Source: Sipunculus nudus (lineage: Eukaryota > Annelida > Sipuncula > Golfingiida > Sipunculidae). Taken from it: a DNA stretch of 64,000 nt. Positions 11,332-22,650 of this stretch are shown here, piece by piece. The stretch spans positions 53,487,812-53,551,811 of the forward strand of contig CM049314.1 in NCBI GenBank assembly GCA_026874595.1, given 5' to 3'. The notes under the pieces are model-generated. The model was not told the origin of the DNA. It was given only the letters and a program-made list of their open reading frames with translations, and ran no database searches. The position numbers and the translations under genes were made by a program. The first letter of the stretch is position 1, and each line of letters opens with the position of its first letter.

Positions 11332-13649
11332 TCGTTAATATTTGTCAGAATATACCTCAGGCTTTAGCATTAACATTGACCTTGGCTAGACGTTCCCTGT
11401 TAGACACTATCTTACAACAATAAACCACATAAATATAACCTTTTAACAGTCAAAGATAACATATGGGTATCAGTACTTAAAACCGATCATATATACTTCC
11501 ATTCACATGAATAATAAACATTAGTGGGTGATATTTTGAACAGAAACAAGATGATTTTTCAGAGCCGATCTTACCTGTTGCTCACTCAAAAAGCGCCATC
11601 TGGTGAAATAGAGGTATTGGTGGCGCCACCTGCATCGGCCTTTTTTGTACGGGGTCATCAGTGCCTGTATCACACTGAGGGCTACAAAAAACTTCTTCTC
11701 TGAAACCATACAGCCAAAATGTTTAATATCACACAGAAATGATCCTAGGGTAGTGCTTTCTGAAGTTTGTTCAAATGGTCTCTTTTCAGTGATTTTTGGC
11801 TAAGTTATCGGAAGCTGAATTTAGTCATATGCCATAACAGCCCATTTTAGCTCAGTGGCTACAAAGATCTTCTTCTCAAAAACCAATGGGCCAAATTCTT
11901 AAATCTCACACATTAATTATCCTCAGATATTGATAATCCAAGTTTGTTCAAATGGTTTTGGTTCAGTGCTTTTTGGCTGAGTTACGGGAAGCTGAACTTA
12001 GCCAGTTTGCTGTATCTTTCTATTATATGAGTTATAAACCTGCGAAACGTTTTTCGACTGATGCCACTGAAGCCAATTTGTTAAATATTTTACAAGAATA
12101 ATCCCTACAATAATTCTTATAATAATTGTCATTAATGGTTCTACATGAATGATTTTTGGCTGAATTATGGAGATTGAATTGAGTCATTTTACCATATATG
12201 TTAGCTGTGTTATGCTGTTACATCTAGCCCGGCACCAGTTTATCAGCATCTATTACATCATGCCACTAGACATTTAGATTTCAGGTTATCTTTGGTTAAT
12301 ATTGACAAGAAAGTTTTTTTATTCATCATACGAGGAAATGTTACAATCATGGATATTCAGCTCTGTGTGGCAATATAAAGACAACTGTACGTGGATTATA
12401 AATTATTGGTATCCCTACTCAACTAAATTCAAGAATTTGCCATCAGTGAGACATATCTGTATTTTAATATTGCATTCTGTATGCATCCGTAATAATTTTA
12501 CATATATTCCTGATTTCTTTTTTTTTATAAAAAGTCAGATGGAAAGCATTTTATATTGGGAAAATAAATTTCAAAGTTATTTCAAGTAGGAACCACTTTT
12601 GTGTACAGATGGCAGCACTTGGTTGACCATTGGCAGATTGTCAGTGTCTTGATGTTGGCCATTAGCCAAGATGATGTCAGCTCTATATATAGTTTTGGCA
12701 CAGTGCCATGATTGGAAGAAGTGCAGCCAGGTATAGGTCAAGAGTTCACTCAGTGCAGTAGCTGCATTCTATTTATAGCTTTGGCAGACTGTTCACTGCA
12801 TCATAGTCGGCACCAAAGTTCAGCTTGAAACTATTTATAGCTTTGGCAGATTGCCAACTGTGTCAGATAATGCAACAGGTCAAGAGTTCACTTAGTGCAG
12901 CCAGGTACAGGTCAAAAGTTCACTCAGTCTAGCCAGGAGCAGGTCAAGAGTTCACTCAGTGCAGTAGCTTGAGGCAGCAATTTGTCACAGGTCACTCGGG
13001 GGCAACTGCCTTACTCACCTAAGCCTTGTCAGCCGAGTGCATCAAACTCTGGGGAAGTTTGATGTATTGGACTGATATTTTGACCTGTCTATGCGTCTTT
13101 GATGGTATTCTCATTTACAAGACAGGTAGTGCCACCTACATTGACTTTTGCAGTGTATGTGCCTGCTTATTTCTACAAAGGAATTTGATACATCAGTCTA
13201 AAATTGGGCATGTTTATACATATCGGGTAGCTTTATAGTGTACAAGACTGGTGGCGCCACCTACAATAATTTTTGCACAGTGTATGTCCCTGCTTATTTC
13301 ACAGGAGGGGTTTGACATATCAATCTGACATTGGGCATATTTATATATCTCTTCGTTGTATGTAAGACTGGTGGTGCCAGCTACAATCATTGTATCCGCC
13401 AAAAGAGAGTTTTGCGGATACTATGTTTTCAGTCGGACGCCGACGCTGCCGCCATCGCCCATAGGTTTCCAGAGAATTTCTCAATAACCAATGGGCAAAC
13501 TTGTTTAAAATTCGGAATTATGATCGGTCACATGTGAACACCTCATTATTGGTTGACCTCTGACCTTTCCTCTCTGACCAGCGTCCATTTGTGTGTCTGT
13601 TTCCACACATAAACACACATATCTCGGGAACCGTTTGACCGATAAAGCT

Positions 13650-15560
13650 AAAGATTTTGCACAAATGTAGCCCTTGGAAAGCTTTATAACATACACTAAA
13701 AATGGTGGCGCCACCTGCAACCATTTTTGCACAGCGTCCATCTGTTCATCTGCCTTGGGAAAAAAACACTCATATCTCTGCATTGGTTGGACTTTTCCAT
13801 CTGAAATTTTGCATGTTTATACATCCTGGACAGCTTTCTTTATTTTATGACAGGTGGCGCCACCTACATTTAAATTTACGCTGCAGACATCCAAGCTCAT
13901 ATCTCGGAAACCGTTTGACCAGTTTGGCCAAAATTTTGCATGTGTATAGATCTCCCATAGCTCTTTATCATACACAAAGCTGGTTGTCCCATCTGCAACC
14001 ATTTTTGCACAGCGTCCATCTGTTCATCTGCCGTGGGCTAAAATCACTCATATCTCTGCATTGGTTGGACTTATCCATCTGAAATTTTGCATGTGTATAC
14101 ATCCTGGACAGCTTTCTTGATTTTATGACAGGTGGCGCCACCTACATTTAAATTTACGCTGCAGACATCCAAACTCACATCTCGGAACCATTTGACCGAT
14201 TGGGCAAAAGTTTTGCATGTTTATAGATCTCACATAGCTTTTTATCATACACAAAAGCGGTGGCGCCACCTGCAATCATTTTTTTGCACAAGGTCCATTT
14301 GTTTGTCTGCCGTAGGCTAATATCACTCATATCTCAGTAGTGGTTAGACTTATCTGCCTACAATTTTGCATGTTTATACATCTTGGAAAGCTTTTTGGGT
14401 TTTGTGGCAGGTGGCGCCACCTACATTTATGTATACGCTGCAGACATTCAGGCTTATATCTCAGGACTGGTTTGACATATCCCCCTGAAGTTTTTGCATG
14501 TATATAGATCTGACATAGCTCTTAATCATACACAATTGGTGGTGCCACCTGCCACCTTTTTTGCACAGCGTCCGTCTGTTTGTGTGCCGTGGGCTAAAAT
14601 CACTACTATCTCAGTAGTGGTTTGACCTATCTGCCAAAATTTTGCATGTTTATACATCTTGGATAGCTTTCTGGATTTTTTTGGCAGGTGGCGCCACTTA
14701 CATTTATGTATATGCTGCAGACATTCAGGCTTATATCTCAGGACTGGTTTGACATATCCCCCTGAAACTTTGCATGTGTATAGATCTCACATATCTCTTA
14801 ATCATACACAAAATTGGTGGCGTCACCTGCCACCTTTTTTTCACAGCGTCTGCTGTTCATCTGCCTTGGGATAAAACACTCATATCTCTGCATTGGTTGG
14901 ACTTATCCACCTGAAATTTTGCATGTGTATACATCCGGGACAGTTTTCTTGATTTTATGACAGGTGGCGCCACCTACGTTCACGTCTAAGCTGCAGACAT
15001 CCAAGCTCATATCTCGGGAACCGTTTGACCAGTTGCGCCAAAATTTTGCATGTGTATAGATCTCACATAGCTCTTTATCATACGCAAAACTGGTGGCGCC
15101 ACCTGCAACCATTTTTCCACAGCGTCCATCTGTTTGTCTGCCGTGGGCTAAAATCACTCATATCTTAGTAGTGGTTTGACTTATCTGCCTAAAATTTTGC
15201 ATGTTTATACATCTTGGATAGCTTTCTAGATTTTTTTGGCAGGTGGCACCACCTACATTTATGTAAACGCTGCAGACATTCAGGCTTATATCTCGGGACT
15301 GGTTTGACATATCCCCCCCTGAAATTTTACATGTGTATAGATCTCACATATCTCTTAATCATACACAAAATTGGTAGCGCCACATGCCACAATTTTTGCA
15401 CAGTGTCCATCTGTATGTCTGCCGTGGGCTAAAGTCACTCATATCTCAGTAGTGGTTTGAATTATCTGCCTAAAAATTTGCATGTTTATACATCTTGGAC
15501 AGCTTTCTGGATTTTGTGGTAGGTGGCGCAACCTACATACACATTTCGGCTGCAGGCATC
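13650..15560 (+). repeat. 278-bp tandem array with a palindromic core
   Basis: Copies of GGTGGCGCCACC-type sequence followed by TACATTTA or a variant start at 13853, 14131, 14410, 14687, 14963, 15241 and 15519, giving a period of 276-279 bases. A second series in the same units (13704, 13979, 14259, 14537, 14816, 15092, 15370) is followed by TGCAACC/TGCCACC. So each 278-bp unit is itself two diverged half-units of about 130-150 bases, each centred on AGGTGGCGCCACCT or a close variant. Shared wording in the halves includes TTTTGCATGTxTATA and CTCATATCTCxG. Confidence 0.92.
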
Positions 15561-15859
15561 TAGGCTATTATGCAACACACCTCACTCTATTTCACCTTGC
15601 CACTCAATCCATGCCTCACTTCACCTTTCCCACTCTGATTTTGGAGGAAACACGTAGTCGCTTGTTGACTACCCATATTCTAGTTTTTGTGTTGTGTGCA
15701 CCCATGCCAGAATTGCAGCAGTGATGTTTGTTTAATTGTTTCTTGTTCTAAGTGTTTAGTACTTGTATTGTTCATATACATATTACACATGTTCCTGAAA
15801 AGTAATGGTCCAGCATTGAAGCATTATACCTGGTGTAATCTCATTGCACAGGTTCGCAT

Positions 15860-15875
15860 AAGGCCTGTAGGCCTT
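15860..15875 (+). other. 3'-terminal hairpin of family a, copy A
   Basis: AAGGCCT-GT-AGGCCTT forms a 7-bp stem with a 2-base loop close to the right end of homology between copies A and B. In copy B the stem (22622-22635) keeps 6 bp. Subterminal 3' hairpins are typical of Helitron/Helentron-derived elements, but this is suggestive only. Confidence 0.5.
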
Positions 15876-15890
15876 GTTCAATTATTAAAT

Positions 15891-17660
15891 GGAATTAATG
15901 TGTTAACATGCAGTGTCCATTCTCAATTGTATAATTTAAACAAATGATAGAGAAGGGAGTTTTTTCTTCATGATTAGTTTGGGCCTCCCCTTAGGTTTTG
16001 TAGCTAAGGGTCTCGAGCTGCTTCAATCCGGTACTGTTGGTATGTTTTACAACGTAGGCCATACATAACACAATATACACATAACAGTCTACGATCAATC
16101 GTTTCATGTAGCTCAAGTACACAGTTGAACAGGGTGGGCCGTTTAAAAACTTCTGTAAATAATAAAATGTTCGTTTAGTTCACATTTTTGAACCTGAAAG
16201 CAAAGTTCATCTAAGAAAACAAATCCCTAATTATCAGATATAAGCTGTCAAGTTTTCAAGGAAACGTATGTCAAAAGAGTAAAAGTTTTGGGCATAAAAT
16301 TATGTCATAAAAATTAACATAACAACATTTAGGTGAATTTAAGGACGCCAGAAGTTTCGACCGGGCAGATGTAGAACTATGTATGTTTTCTCCAGAAACC
16401 ACAATAATTCGTATTTATTTATGAAATTCTACGCTCTTTACACAGCGCTTTACCTATAGGCCTACTGCCTATAGCGTAAGCGCTGTTTGTTATGACCTCG
16501 ATCGTATCCTGAATTGCTACACCAAAGGGGAGCACTGTATTTTTGTCTAATCAGACGAGACCTTGTGCTGGAAGACACAGCAAGCGAGGAATACACGGAG
16601 CCAATGTTGTTCATTTCGTTTTGAGTGACACCTCATCGCCCCGGTAACCGTCTGAACAGGCCACAGGCTCAGAGAGAATGGCCCAAGACGTAGTTTGCTT
16701 AGGGCCTTGGGCACATAGGATGCCCGGCCGGTGAGCTGTAATTCAAACGAAACGTAACAACAAAGGCTGCGTGCACACCTGGATGGCTGGTTTCAGTTCT
16801 GCAGACAACAGATACATAGCTACGCTAACACAGTCATAATATCATGATCGAATCGGTCGATGATGCGAGAATGCAGAGTGAGCAATTAAAATTCGACCAT
16901 AAACTGTCATCAAGCGGCGCTTAAAGGGCAGCTATGGGCGGAGCCAGGATGCCTGTCGAGTGTTTGTTTATTGGCATCTGGTTGGCTGCTTGTCACATCA
17001 TACGCACTTTTTTTCAGAGGACAACGAACCGCCATCTGGTGTCTAAATGTATCATAAACGGTCAAAGCAGGCAGCGTGAAAATCAGTTGTTTCTTTAGTA
17101 GCGCAAGATTTCCGCTGCCTCGGGAGCGTAATAAAATTCCAGAGAACAATCTCGTTTTTAAATCAAATAGCGGCATCCCGCGCGTCGTCATTTAATGGTA
17201 TCTCCCTTAGAGGGGCAGATGAACTAACTGCCCGCAAAAAATAATTAAATATCCACGTTTAGATAACAAACTCCTGTCAGATACTCGTGTCAATCTCTCC
17301 CTGTATAAAGTTATCTTAAGCATAAGCTTCCATTCATCAGGATTTTCATTTAACACGTCCATGCGAAGCAGCAAATATATATGTCAAGTTCTATTTTAGA
17401 GAATTCTTAACATTAAAGTCTTAAGCGTTAAGCAGTAAATTTTATTATAATTGTAAATTTAAAATTTAAAAATAAAATGAATCCATTATCGCCTGTGTAC
17501 TCTATCGTATTTTAAACATGACTTAATTTACCTTTAATTAAAATATGTAATTCCTTTGGACGTGTACATGTAACATTTAGTGGACAGCGTTGAAATTCTT
17601 ATAGAGCCCCTGTTTATAATTTAGGTCACAAACGGGGCTCATGACTAGTTTTGTCAGTTC
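15891..17660. other. Unannotated region with one long hairpin
   Basis: No gene or repeat family was recognised. A minus-strand frame (16910-17191) has no domain features. The only structured feature is the hairpin at 16442-16486, listed separately. Confidence 0.5.
16442..16486. other. 45-base imperfect palindrome
   Basis: Outer arms ACAGCGCTT/AAGCGCTGT (9 bp) and inner arms CTATAGGC/GCCTATAG (8 bp) are separated by a symmetrical 3-base mismatch and enclose the loop CTACT. It could be a MITE remnant or a cruciform-forming site. Confidence 0.8.
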
Positions 17661-17739
17661 ATACCTTTCGCTCCATGTTACCATCTTGTCTTATTCCTGG
17701 CTTCTCCAATGAAACATGTATTCATATCTCCAGATAGCC

Positions 17740-17895
17740 AAAACTTTTCATGCCTAAACATCAACATAACCAACTAACCAGATGTGTCGGAAGGTTAACT
17801 GGGACGAAACGCGAACTCGATCTGTAAGTGGTCATTATGCGCCCACAGACCAAACATTAGGCCAGTATATGTAAGCATTGCATTGCAAAACTAGA
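17740..17895 (+). repeat. Diverged unit of family c, left of the family b insertion
   Basis: The stretch GGGACGAAACGCGAACTCGA, then TCTGTAAGTGGTCATTATG, and AGGCCAGTATATGTAAGCATTGC matches the 180-bp units at 18600-19330. It is separated from them by the family b element at 17925-18575. Confidence 0.7.
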
Positions 17896-17924
17896 ATATT
17901 AGCAAAAGTTATTAATCATTTATA

Positions 17925-18575
17925 AATTTAAATTGGAGAGGTATATGCCATGTTTCATAATAATCCACCAAATGCTTCCTGAGAAATAAGCTCCTAAGTT
18001 TTTTTCTATACTAAGCTCTGTGACCTTGAAAAGTAGGTCAAGATCACCGATCTTTGAACTTGACCAAGATTTTGTAAATATAATGCAATAGCACTGAAGA
18101 AATGAAGTTCCTGTGTTGAATACCTTTTGAGATATCCTGCACAAAAGGCCAAAATTGAAAAAAAATCCGATAAAATTTCATTAAGAATCAGAAATTGCGG
18201 GTGGCGCCACCAAAATTGTGCAGCACATACAGACCATCAGTCCCAATGATCATAGTAAGTTTTGTGAAAATCCACACAATGGTTCCTGAGATATCAATTT
18301 CTGAGTGTTTTTCTATAATCAGCTCTAAAATGTAGAAAAATGGGTCAAGGTCACCCATCTTCGAACTTGACGGAGATTTTATCGATATACATCTTCTCTG
18401 ATGAAATAAAATTCCAACGGTGAATCCTTTTAGAGATATCCCGCTCACAAGGTAAAAGTTAACAGACGCGGAACGGACGGACGGACAGACACCGGACAGA
18501 CAGATGGACGGACGGACAGACGGACAGCTTGGGTGACGACAATAGCCCATCAGCCTATGAGCTGAGGGTTAAAAA
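17925..18575 (-). mobile_element. Family b element, copy 1
   Basis: The body matches 61120-62036 in the same orientation: ATTTAAAxTGGAGAGGTAT, AATCCACCAAATGCTTCCT, GACCTTGAA..AGGTCAAG, AGATATCC, GGTGGCGCCACCAAA (18200-18214) and GGTGAATCCTTTTAGAGATA. The right end is a (GGAC)n run (18475-18530) followed by a hairpin (18543-18571: TAGCCC..TCAG..CTGA..GGGTTA). Read on the minus strand this is hairpin, (GTCC)n, body. No coding capacity is seen. Confidence 0.75.
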
Positions 18576-19394
18576 CGGCTGTACATGTGTATTTGTCATG
18601 AAAATTTCTATTTTTCATGATTTTTTTTTAAGTTTAGGAGCCGTAAAACGGTCAAAAGTAGGTCAACCGGGACGAAACGCGAACTCGATCTGTAACTGGT
18701 CATTATCTGCTCACACACCAAAAATCAGGCCAATATCTGCAGGCATTGCGAAAAAAAGTCCGTACATGTGTATTTGTCATGAAAATTTCTATTTTTCATG
18801 AAATTTTCTAAGTTTAGGAGCCGTAAAACGGTCAAAAGTAGGTCAACCGGGACGAAACGCGAACTCGATCTGTAACTGGTCATTATCTGCTCACACACCA
18901 AAAATCAGGCCAATATCTGTAGGCATTGCGAAAAAAAGTCCGTACATGTGTATTTGTCATGAAAATTTCTATTTTTCATGAAATTTTCTAAGTTTAGGAG
19001 CCGTAAAACGGTCAAAAGTAGGTCAACCGGGACGAAACGCGAACTCGATCTGTAACTGGTCATTATCTGCTCACACACCAAAAATCAGGCCAATATCTGC
19101 AGGCATTGCGAAAAAAAAGTCCGTACATGTGTATTTGTCATGAAAATTTCTATTTTTCATGAAATTTTCTAAGTTTAGGAGCCGTAAAACGGTCAAAAGT
19201 AGGTCAACCGGGACGAAACGCGAACTCGATCTGTAACTGGTCATTATCTGCCCACACACCAAAAATCAGGCCAATATCTGCAGGCATTGCGAAAAAAATT
19301 TCGTACAACTGTTTGATTTCGGAATGACGGAAGGACAGAACGACGGACATGGGTAAAACTTTATGCCCCGGCCACTTTGTGGCGGGGGCATAAA
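18576..19394 (-). mobile_element. Family c element: 180-bp tandem units with terminal hairpin
   Basis: Four near-identical units of 180-181 bp (for example ACATGTGTATTTGTCATGAA at about 18584, 18764, 18944 and 19125) carry GGAGCCGTAAAACGGTCAAA and GGGACGAAACGCGAACTCGA. The right edge has a GGAC/GACGG-rich stretch (19324-19350) and a strong hairpin at 19360-19394. Read on the minus strand: hairpin, GTCC-like run, tandem units. Unit-to-unit similarity is far higher than to the diverged left unit, so the array expanded recently. Confidence 0.82.
19360..19394. other. Terminal hairpin of family c
   Basis: TTTATGCCCC (19360-19369) pairs perfectly with GGGGCATAAA (19385-19394). After one mismatch, GCCAC pairs with GTGGC around a TTT loop. 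Confidence 0.9.
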
Positions 19395-19439
19395 AATGTC
19401 ATATTCACATGGTCATCCAAGTTGCATATCCACCTTCTA

Positions 19440-20297
19440 GTCTCTGTCCTACCATCCGTTAGCACCATTCTCTCACCGTCACATCCCGTATCATCCGTCA
19501 GCACCATTCTCTCACCATCACATCCCGTATCAACCGTCAGCACCATTCTCTCACCGTCACATCCCGTATCAACCGTCAGCACCATTCTCTCACCGTCACA
19601 TCCCGTATCATCCGTCAGCACCATTCTCTCACCGTCACATCCCGTATCATCCGTCAGCACCATTCTCTCACTGTCACATCCCGTATCATCAGTCAGCACC
19701 ATTCTCTCACCGTCACATCCCGTATCATCAGTCAGCACCATTCTCTCACCGTCACATCCAGTGTCATCCGTCAGCACCATTCTCTCACCGTCACATCCCG
19801 TATCATTCGTCAGCACCATTCTCTCACCGTCACATCCCGTATCATCATTCAGCACCATTCTCTCACCGTCACATCCCGTATCATCTGTCAGCACCATTCT
19901 CTCACCATCACATCCCGTATCATCTGTCAGCACCATTCTCTTACCGTCACATCCCGTATCATCCCTCAGCACCATTCTCTCACCATCACATCCCGTATCA
20001 TCTGTCAGCACCATTCTCTCACCGTCACATCCAGTGTCATCTGTCAGCACCATTCTCTCACCGTCACATCCCGTATCATCTGTCAGCACCATTCTCTCAC
20101 CGTCACATCCCATATCATCCGTCATCATCATTCTCTTACCGTCACATCCCGTATCATCCGTTAGCATCATTCTCTCATCATCACATCCCGTATCATCCGT
20201 CAGCACCATTCTCTCACCGTTACATCCCGTATCATCTGTCAGCACCATTCTCTCACTGTCACATCCCGTATCATCCACCAGCACCATTCTCTCACCG
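19440..20297 (-). repeat. 39-bp minisatellite, about 21-22 units, open on both strands
   Basis: The + strand unit is CACATCCCGTATCATCCGTC then AGCACCATTCTCTCACCGT. Because 39 is divisible by three and neither strand contains a stop, long frames exist on both strands: 13-residue repeats DDTGCDGERMVLT on the minus strand (frame 20386-19361) and HPVSSVSTILSPS on the + strand (19377-20441). Most changes between units are at CpG sites (CCGTCA to CCATCA or CTGTCA; TCCGTC to TCTGTC or TCAGTC), which fits CpG decay. No signal peptide, splice context or flanking domain supports a real protein on either strand, so I call it a repeat. Confidence 0.85.
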
Positions 20298-20435
20298 ACA
20301 TATACACAGCCATATGAACCTTTCCCATTTACTCGTACCATTCCCACGACTGTTATCCACGTATTTTTTCTAGTCCTCTCTCTCAATATGACAGTGGTCT
20401 CACACAGACGGCCAGGAAAAGAAAGAATTATTATA

Positions 20436-20612
20436 CAGTGAAACCTCGTTGTGTCGAACTCGCTTAAGGCGAATACCCTGCTTATGTCGAAGTTACAAAC
20501 TTGATATTCCGGACAACTCTAGCAAAATTATAACAAACCCGCTTGTGTCGAAGCTTGGATATGTCGAAGTTGTCTGAGGGCCTCTTCGACTTCGTCACAA
20601 CGAGTTTAACTG
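20436..20612. mobile_element. 177-bp pogo/Tc1-mariner-type MITE
   Basis: The element begins CAGTGAAACCTCGTTGTGTC and ends with the near inverse complement (CAGTTAAACTCGTTGTGACG on the other strand), giving terminal inverted repeats of about 25 bp with few differences. It is flanked by TA on both sides (20434-20435 and 20613-20614), the target duplication of this superfamily. It contains internal GTCGAAGT-type repeats and no transposase. Confidence 0.85.
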
Positions 20613-20614
20613 TA

Positions 20615-20839
20615 TTTCCTTTCGGCTTTAGCTTAAGTAATTATACTGAATTCGTGTTGGCTTTGTGTTTGCTACGGAAGGCTAGCAGTCGGCGTGGCTT
20701 CTTCCAACGGTCCCTGAATGGAGAATGCAGTTCATATATTACATGTCTGCATATCAAACATTAAATTGCAAACTCAGAAAAGCTTGATTTTTATTTTTAT
20801 TAACTATCTTTCAAACCCATCCATCTATCTGTGTGTTTT
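20615..20839. other. Short unannotated spacer
   Basis: Nothing recognisable lies between the MITE and copy B of family a. Confidence 0.5.
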
Positions 20840-22650
20840 AACGAACCTGTGAGCTAATGCGATGGTGTGGCGTCGTCCGGTGTCCGTCGTCTGTACGATA
20901 ACCCATACTATCTCGAAAACGACAGGCGCTAGCATCTCTTATACCATCTCTCTCATGTTTTTTTCGAATGGTCCCAGTTCGGTGATATTTTGGCCGAGTT
21001 ACATGAAGTTGAACTTAGTCATCTGTCAAAAAAGTAAACTAAAATTTCAATCTCAGAAACGGCTGGAGCTATCATCACCAAATGTTATGCTAATGTTGGT
21101 CACATGAGTCCTATCTGAAATCGAGGTGTTGGTGGCCCCACCTGCATCGGCCTTTTTTTGTATGGGGTCATCAGTATCGGTATCATACTGAGGGCTACAA
21201 AGAACTTCTCCTCTGAAACCATATGGCCAAATTGTTTAATATCGTACACAAATGATCCTAGGGTAGTGTTTTCTGAAGTTTGTTCAAGTGGTGTCTGTTT
21301 AGAGACTTTTGGCTGAGTTATGGTAAGCTGAATTTAGTCATATGCCATAACAGCCCATTTTAGCTCATTGGCTACAAAGATCTTCTTCTCAAAAATCACT
21401 GGGCCAAATTCTAAAATCTGACACATTAATTATTCTCAGATGTTGATAATTTAAGTTTGTTCAAATGGTTTTTGTCCAGTGTTTTTTGGCTGAGTTACGG
21501 GAAGCTGAACTTAGCCAGTTTGCTGTATCTTCCTGTATGAGTGATAAACCTGCAAAACATTTTTCGACCGACGCAACTGAAGCCAATTTGTTTAATATTT
21601 TACAAGAATTATCCCACAATAATTCTTATAATAATCATCTTTAATGGCTCCATATGAATGATTTATGGCTGAATTATGGAGATTGAATTGAGTCATTTTA
21701 CCATATATGTTAGCTGTGTGAAGCAGTTACATCTAGCCTGGCACCAGTTTATCAGCATCTATAACATCATGCCACTAGAATTCAGGTTAAATAGCTTGGA
21801 AGGCTGTCAACTATTTCAGATTTTGCAACAGGTCAAAGGTCAATCTGGATCTATTTATGGCTATAGCAACTGTATCAGATTAGGCAACAGGTCAAGAGTT
21901 CACTCAGTGCGGCCAGGTATAGGTCAAGAGTTCACTCAGTGCAGTAGCTGGATTTTATTTATAGCTTTGGCAGACTGCCCACTGCATCAAATTTGGCACC
22001 AAAGTTCAACCTGGATCTATTTATAGCTTTGGCAGACTGCCAACTGTGTCAGATTATGCAACAAGTCAAGAGTTCACTCAGTGTAGCCAGGTACAGATCA
22101 ATAATTCACTCAGTCTAGCCAGGTGCAGGTCAAGGGTTCACTCAGTGCAGTAGCTTGAGCCAGTAATTTATCACAGTTTACTTGGGGCAACTGCCTTTCT
22201 CACCTAAGCCTGGTCAGCCCAGTACATTAAATCGAGAAGTTTGATGTATTGGCCTGATATTTTGACCTGTCTGTGTGTCTTTGATGGCTTTCTCGTTCAC
22301 AAGACAGGTGTCTCCACCTACATTGACTTTTGCACAGTGTATGTGCCTGCTTATTTCTTCAGAGGAATTTGATTTATCAGCCTGAAATTGGGCATATTTA
22401 TACATATCGTAATGCTTTGTCGTATACATGACTGGTGGCGCCACCTACAATAATTTTTGCACAGTGTATTTTCTCAGGAGTGGATATCAGCCTGAAATTG
22501 GGCATATGTATACATCTCTGATACCTCCGTCGTATACAAGATATGTAGACCTACTTGAAAAGTAATGGCCCAGCATTGAAGCATTATTCCTGGTGTATAA
22601 ACAATTGCACAGGTTCGCATTAGGCCTGTAGGCCTTGTTTATTTAATTGG
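20840..22650 (+). mobile_element. Family a element, copy B (uninterrupted)
   Basis: The copy runs from TTTTAACGAACCTGTGAGC and GCGATGGTGTGGCGTCGTCC, through CTGAAATCGAGGTGTTGGTG (the position where copy A holds the LINE), to the tail CAGCATTGAAGCATTATTCC and AGGCCTGTAGGCCTTG near 22622. It holds one palindrome at 22434-22445 instead of the long 278-bp array of copy A. It serves as the empty-site reference for the LINE insertion. Confidence 0.78.

Larger units (their letters stand above)
5168..11604 (-). mobile_element. Full-length, inactive L1/Tx1-like LINE nested in family a
   Basis: This non-LTR retrotransposon is on the minus strand: 5' end at 11604, ORF1 (11331-10413), ORF2 (9627-5858) and an A-rich tail (5182-5168, T-rich on the + strand). 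It is bounded by near-identical 14-mers, GAAATTGAGGTATT (5154-5167) and GAAATAGAGGTATT (11605-11618), which fit a target-site duplication with one mismatch. Removing it restores the same order seen uninterrupted at about 21105-21150 in copy B, so an empty site is present in the same window. Both ORFs carry frameshifts and stops, so the copy is dead. About 0.78 kb separates ORF1 from ORF2. Confidence 0.88.
11605..15890 (+). mobile_element. Family a element, copy A, right part
   Basis: This continues the element broken at 5167. It matches copy B (21125-22650) through CACCTGCATCGGCC, CTGAGGGCTACAAA, TTTTTGGCTGAGTTACGG, a block of short repeats around TTTATAGCTTTGGCAGACTG and CAGGTCAAGAGTTCACTCAG (12680-12990), and the tail CAGCATTGAAGCATTAT..GCACAGGTTCGCAT. 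Copy A contains an expanded 278-bp array (13650-15560) that copy B lacks. The tail ends with a short hairpin (15860-15875). No protein is encoded. Confidence 0.75.

Noticed and set aside
13026-15432. Several 60-126-codon frames on both strands
   Set aside because: They lie in the family a sub-repeats and 278-bp units, recur with the repeat and lack any domain.
19361-20441. A real repeat protein on either strand of the 39-bp array
   Set aside because: Both strands are open only because the unit is a triplet multiple without stops; no signal peptide, splice context or flanking domain supports either.
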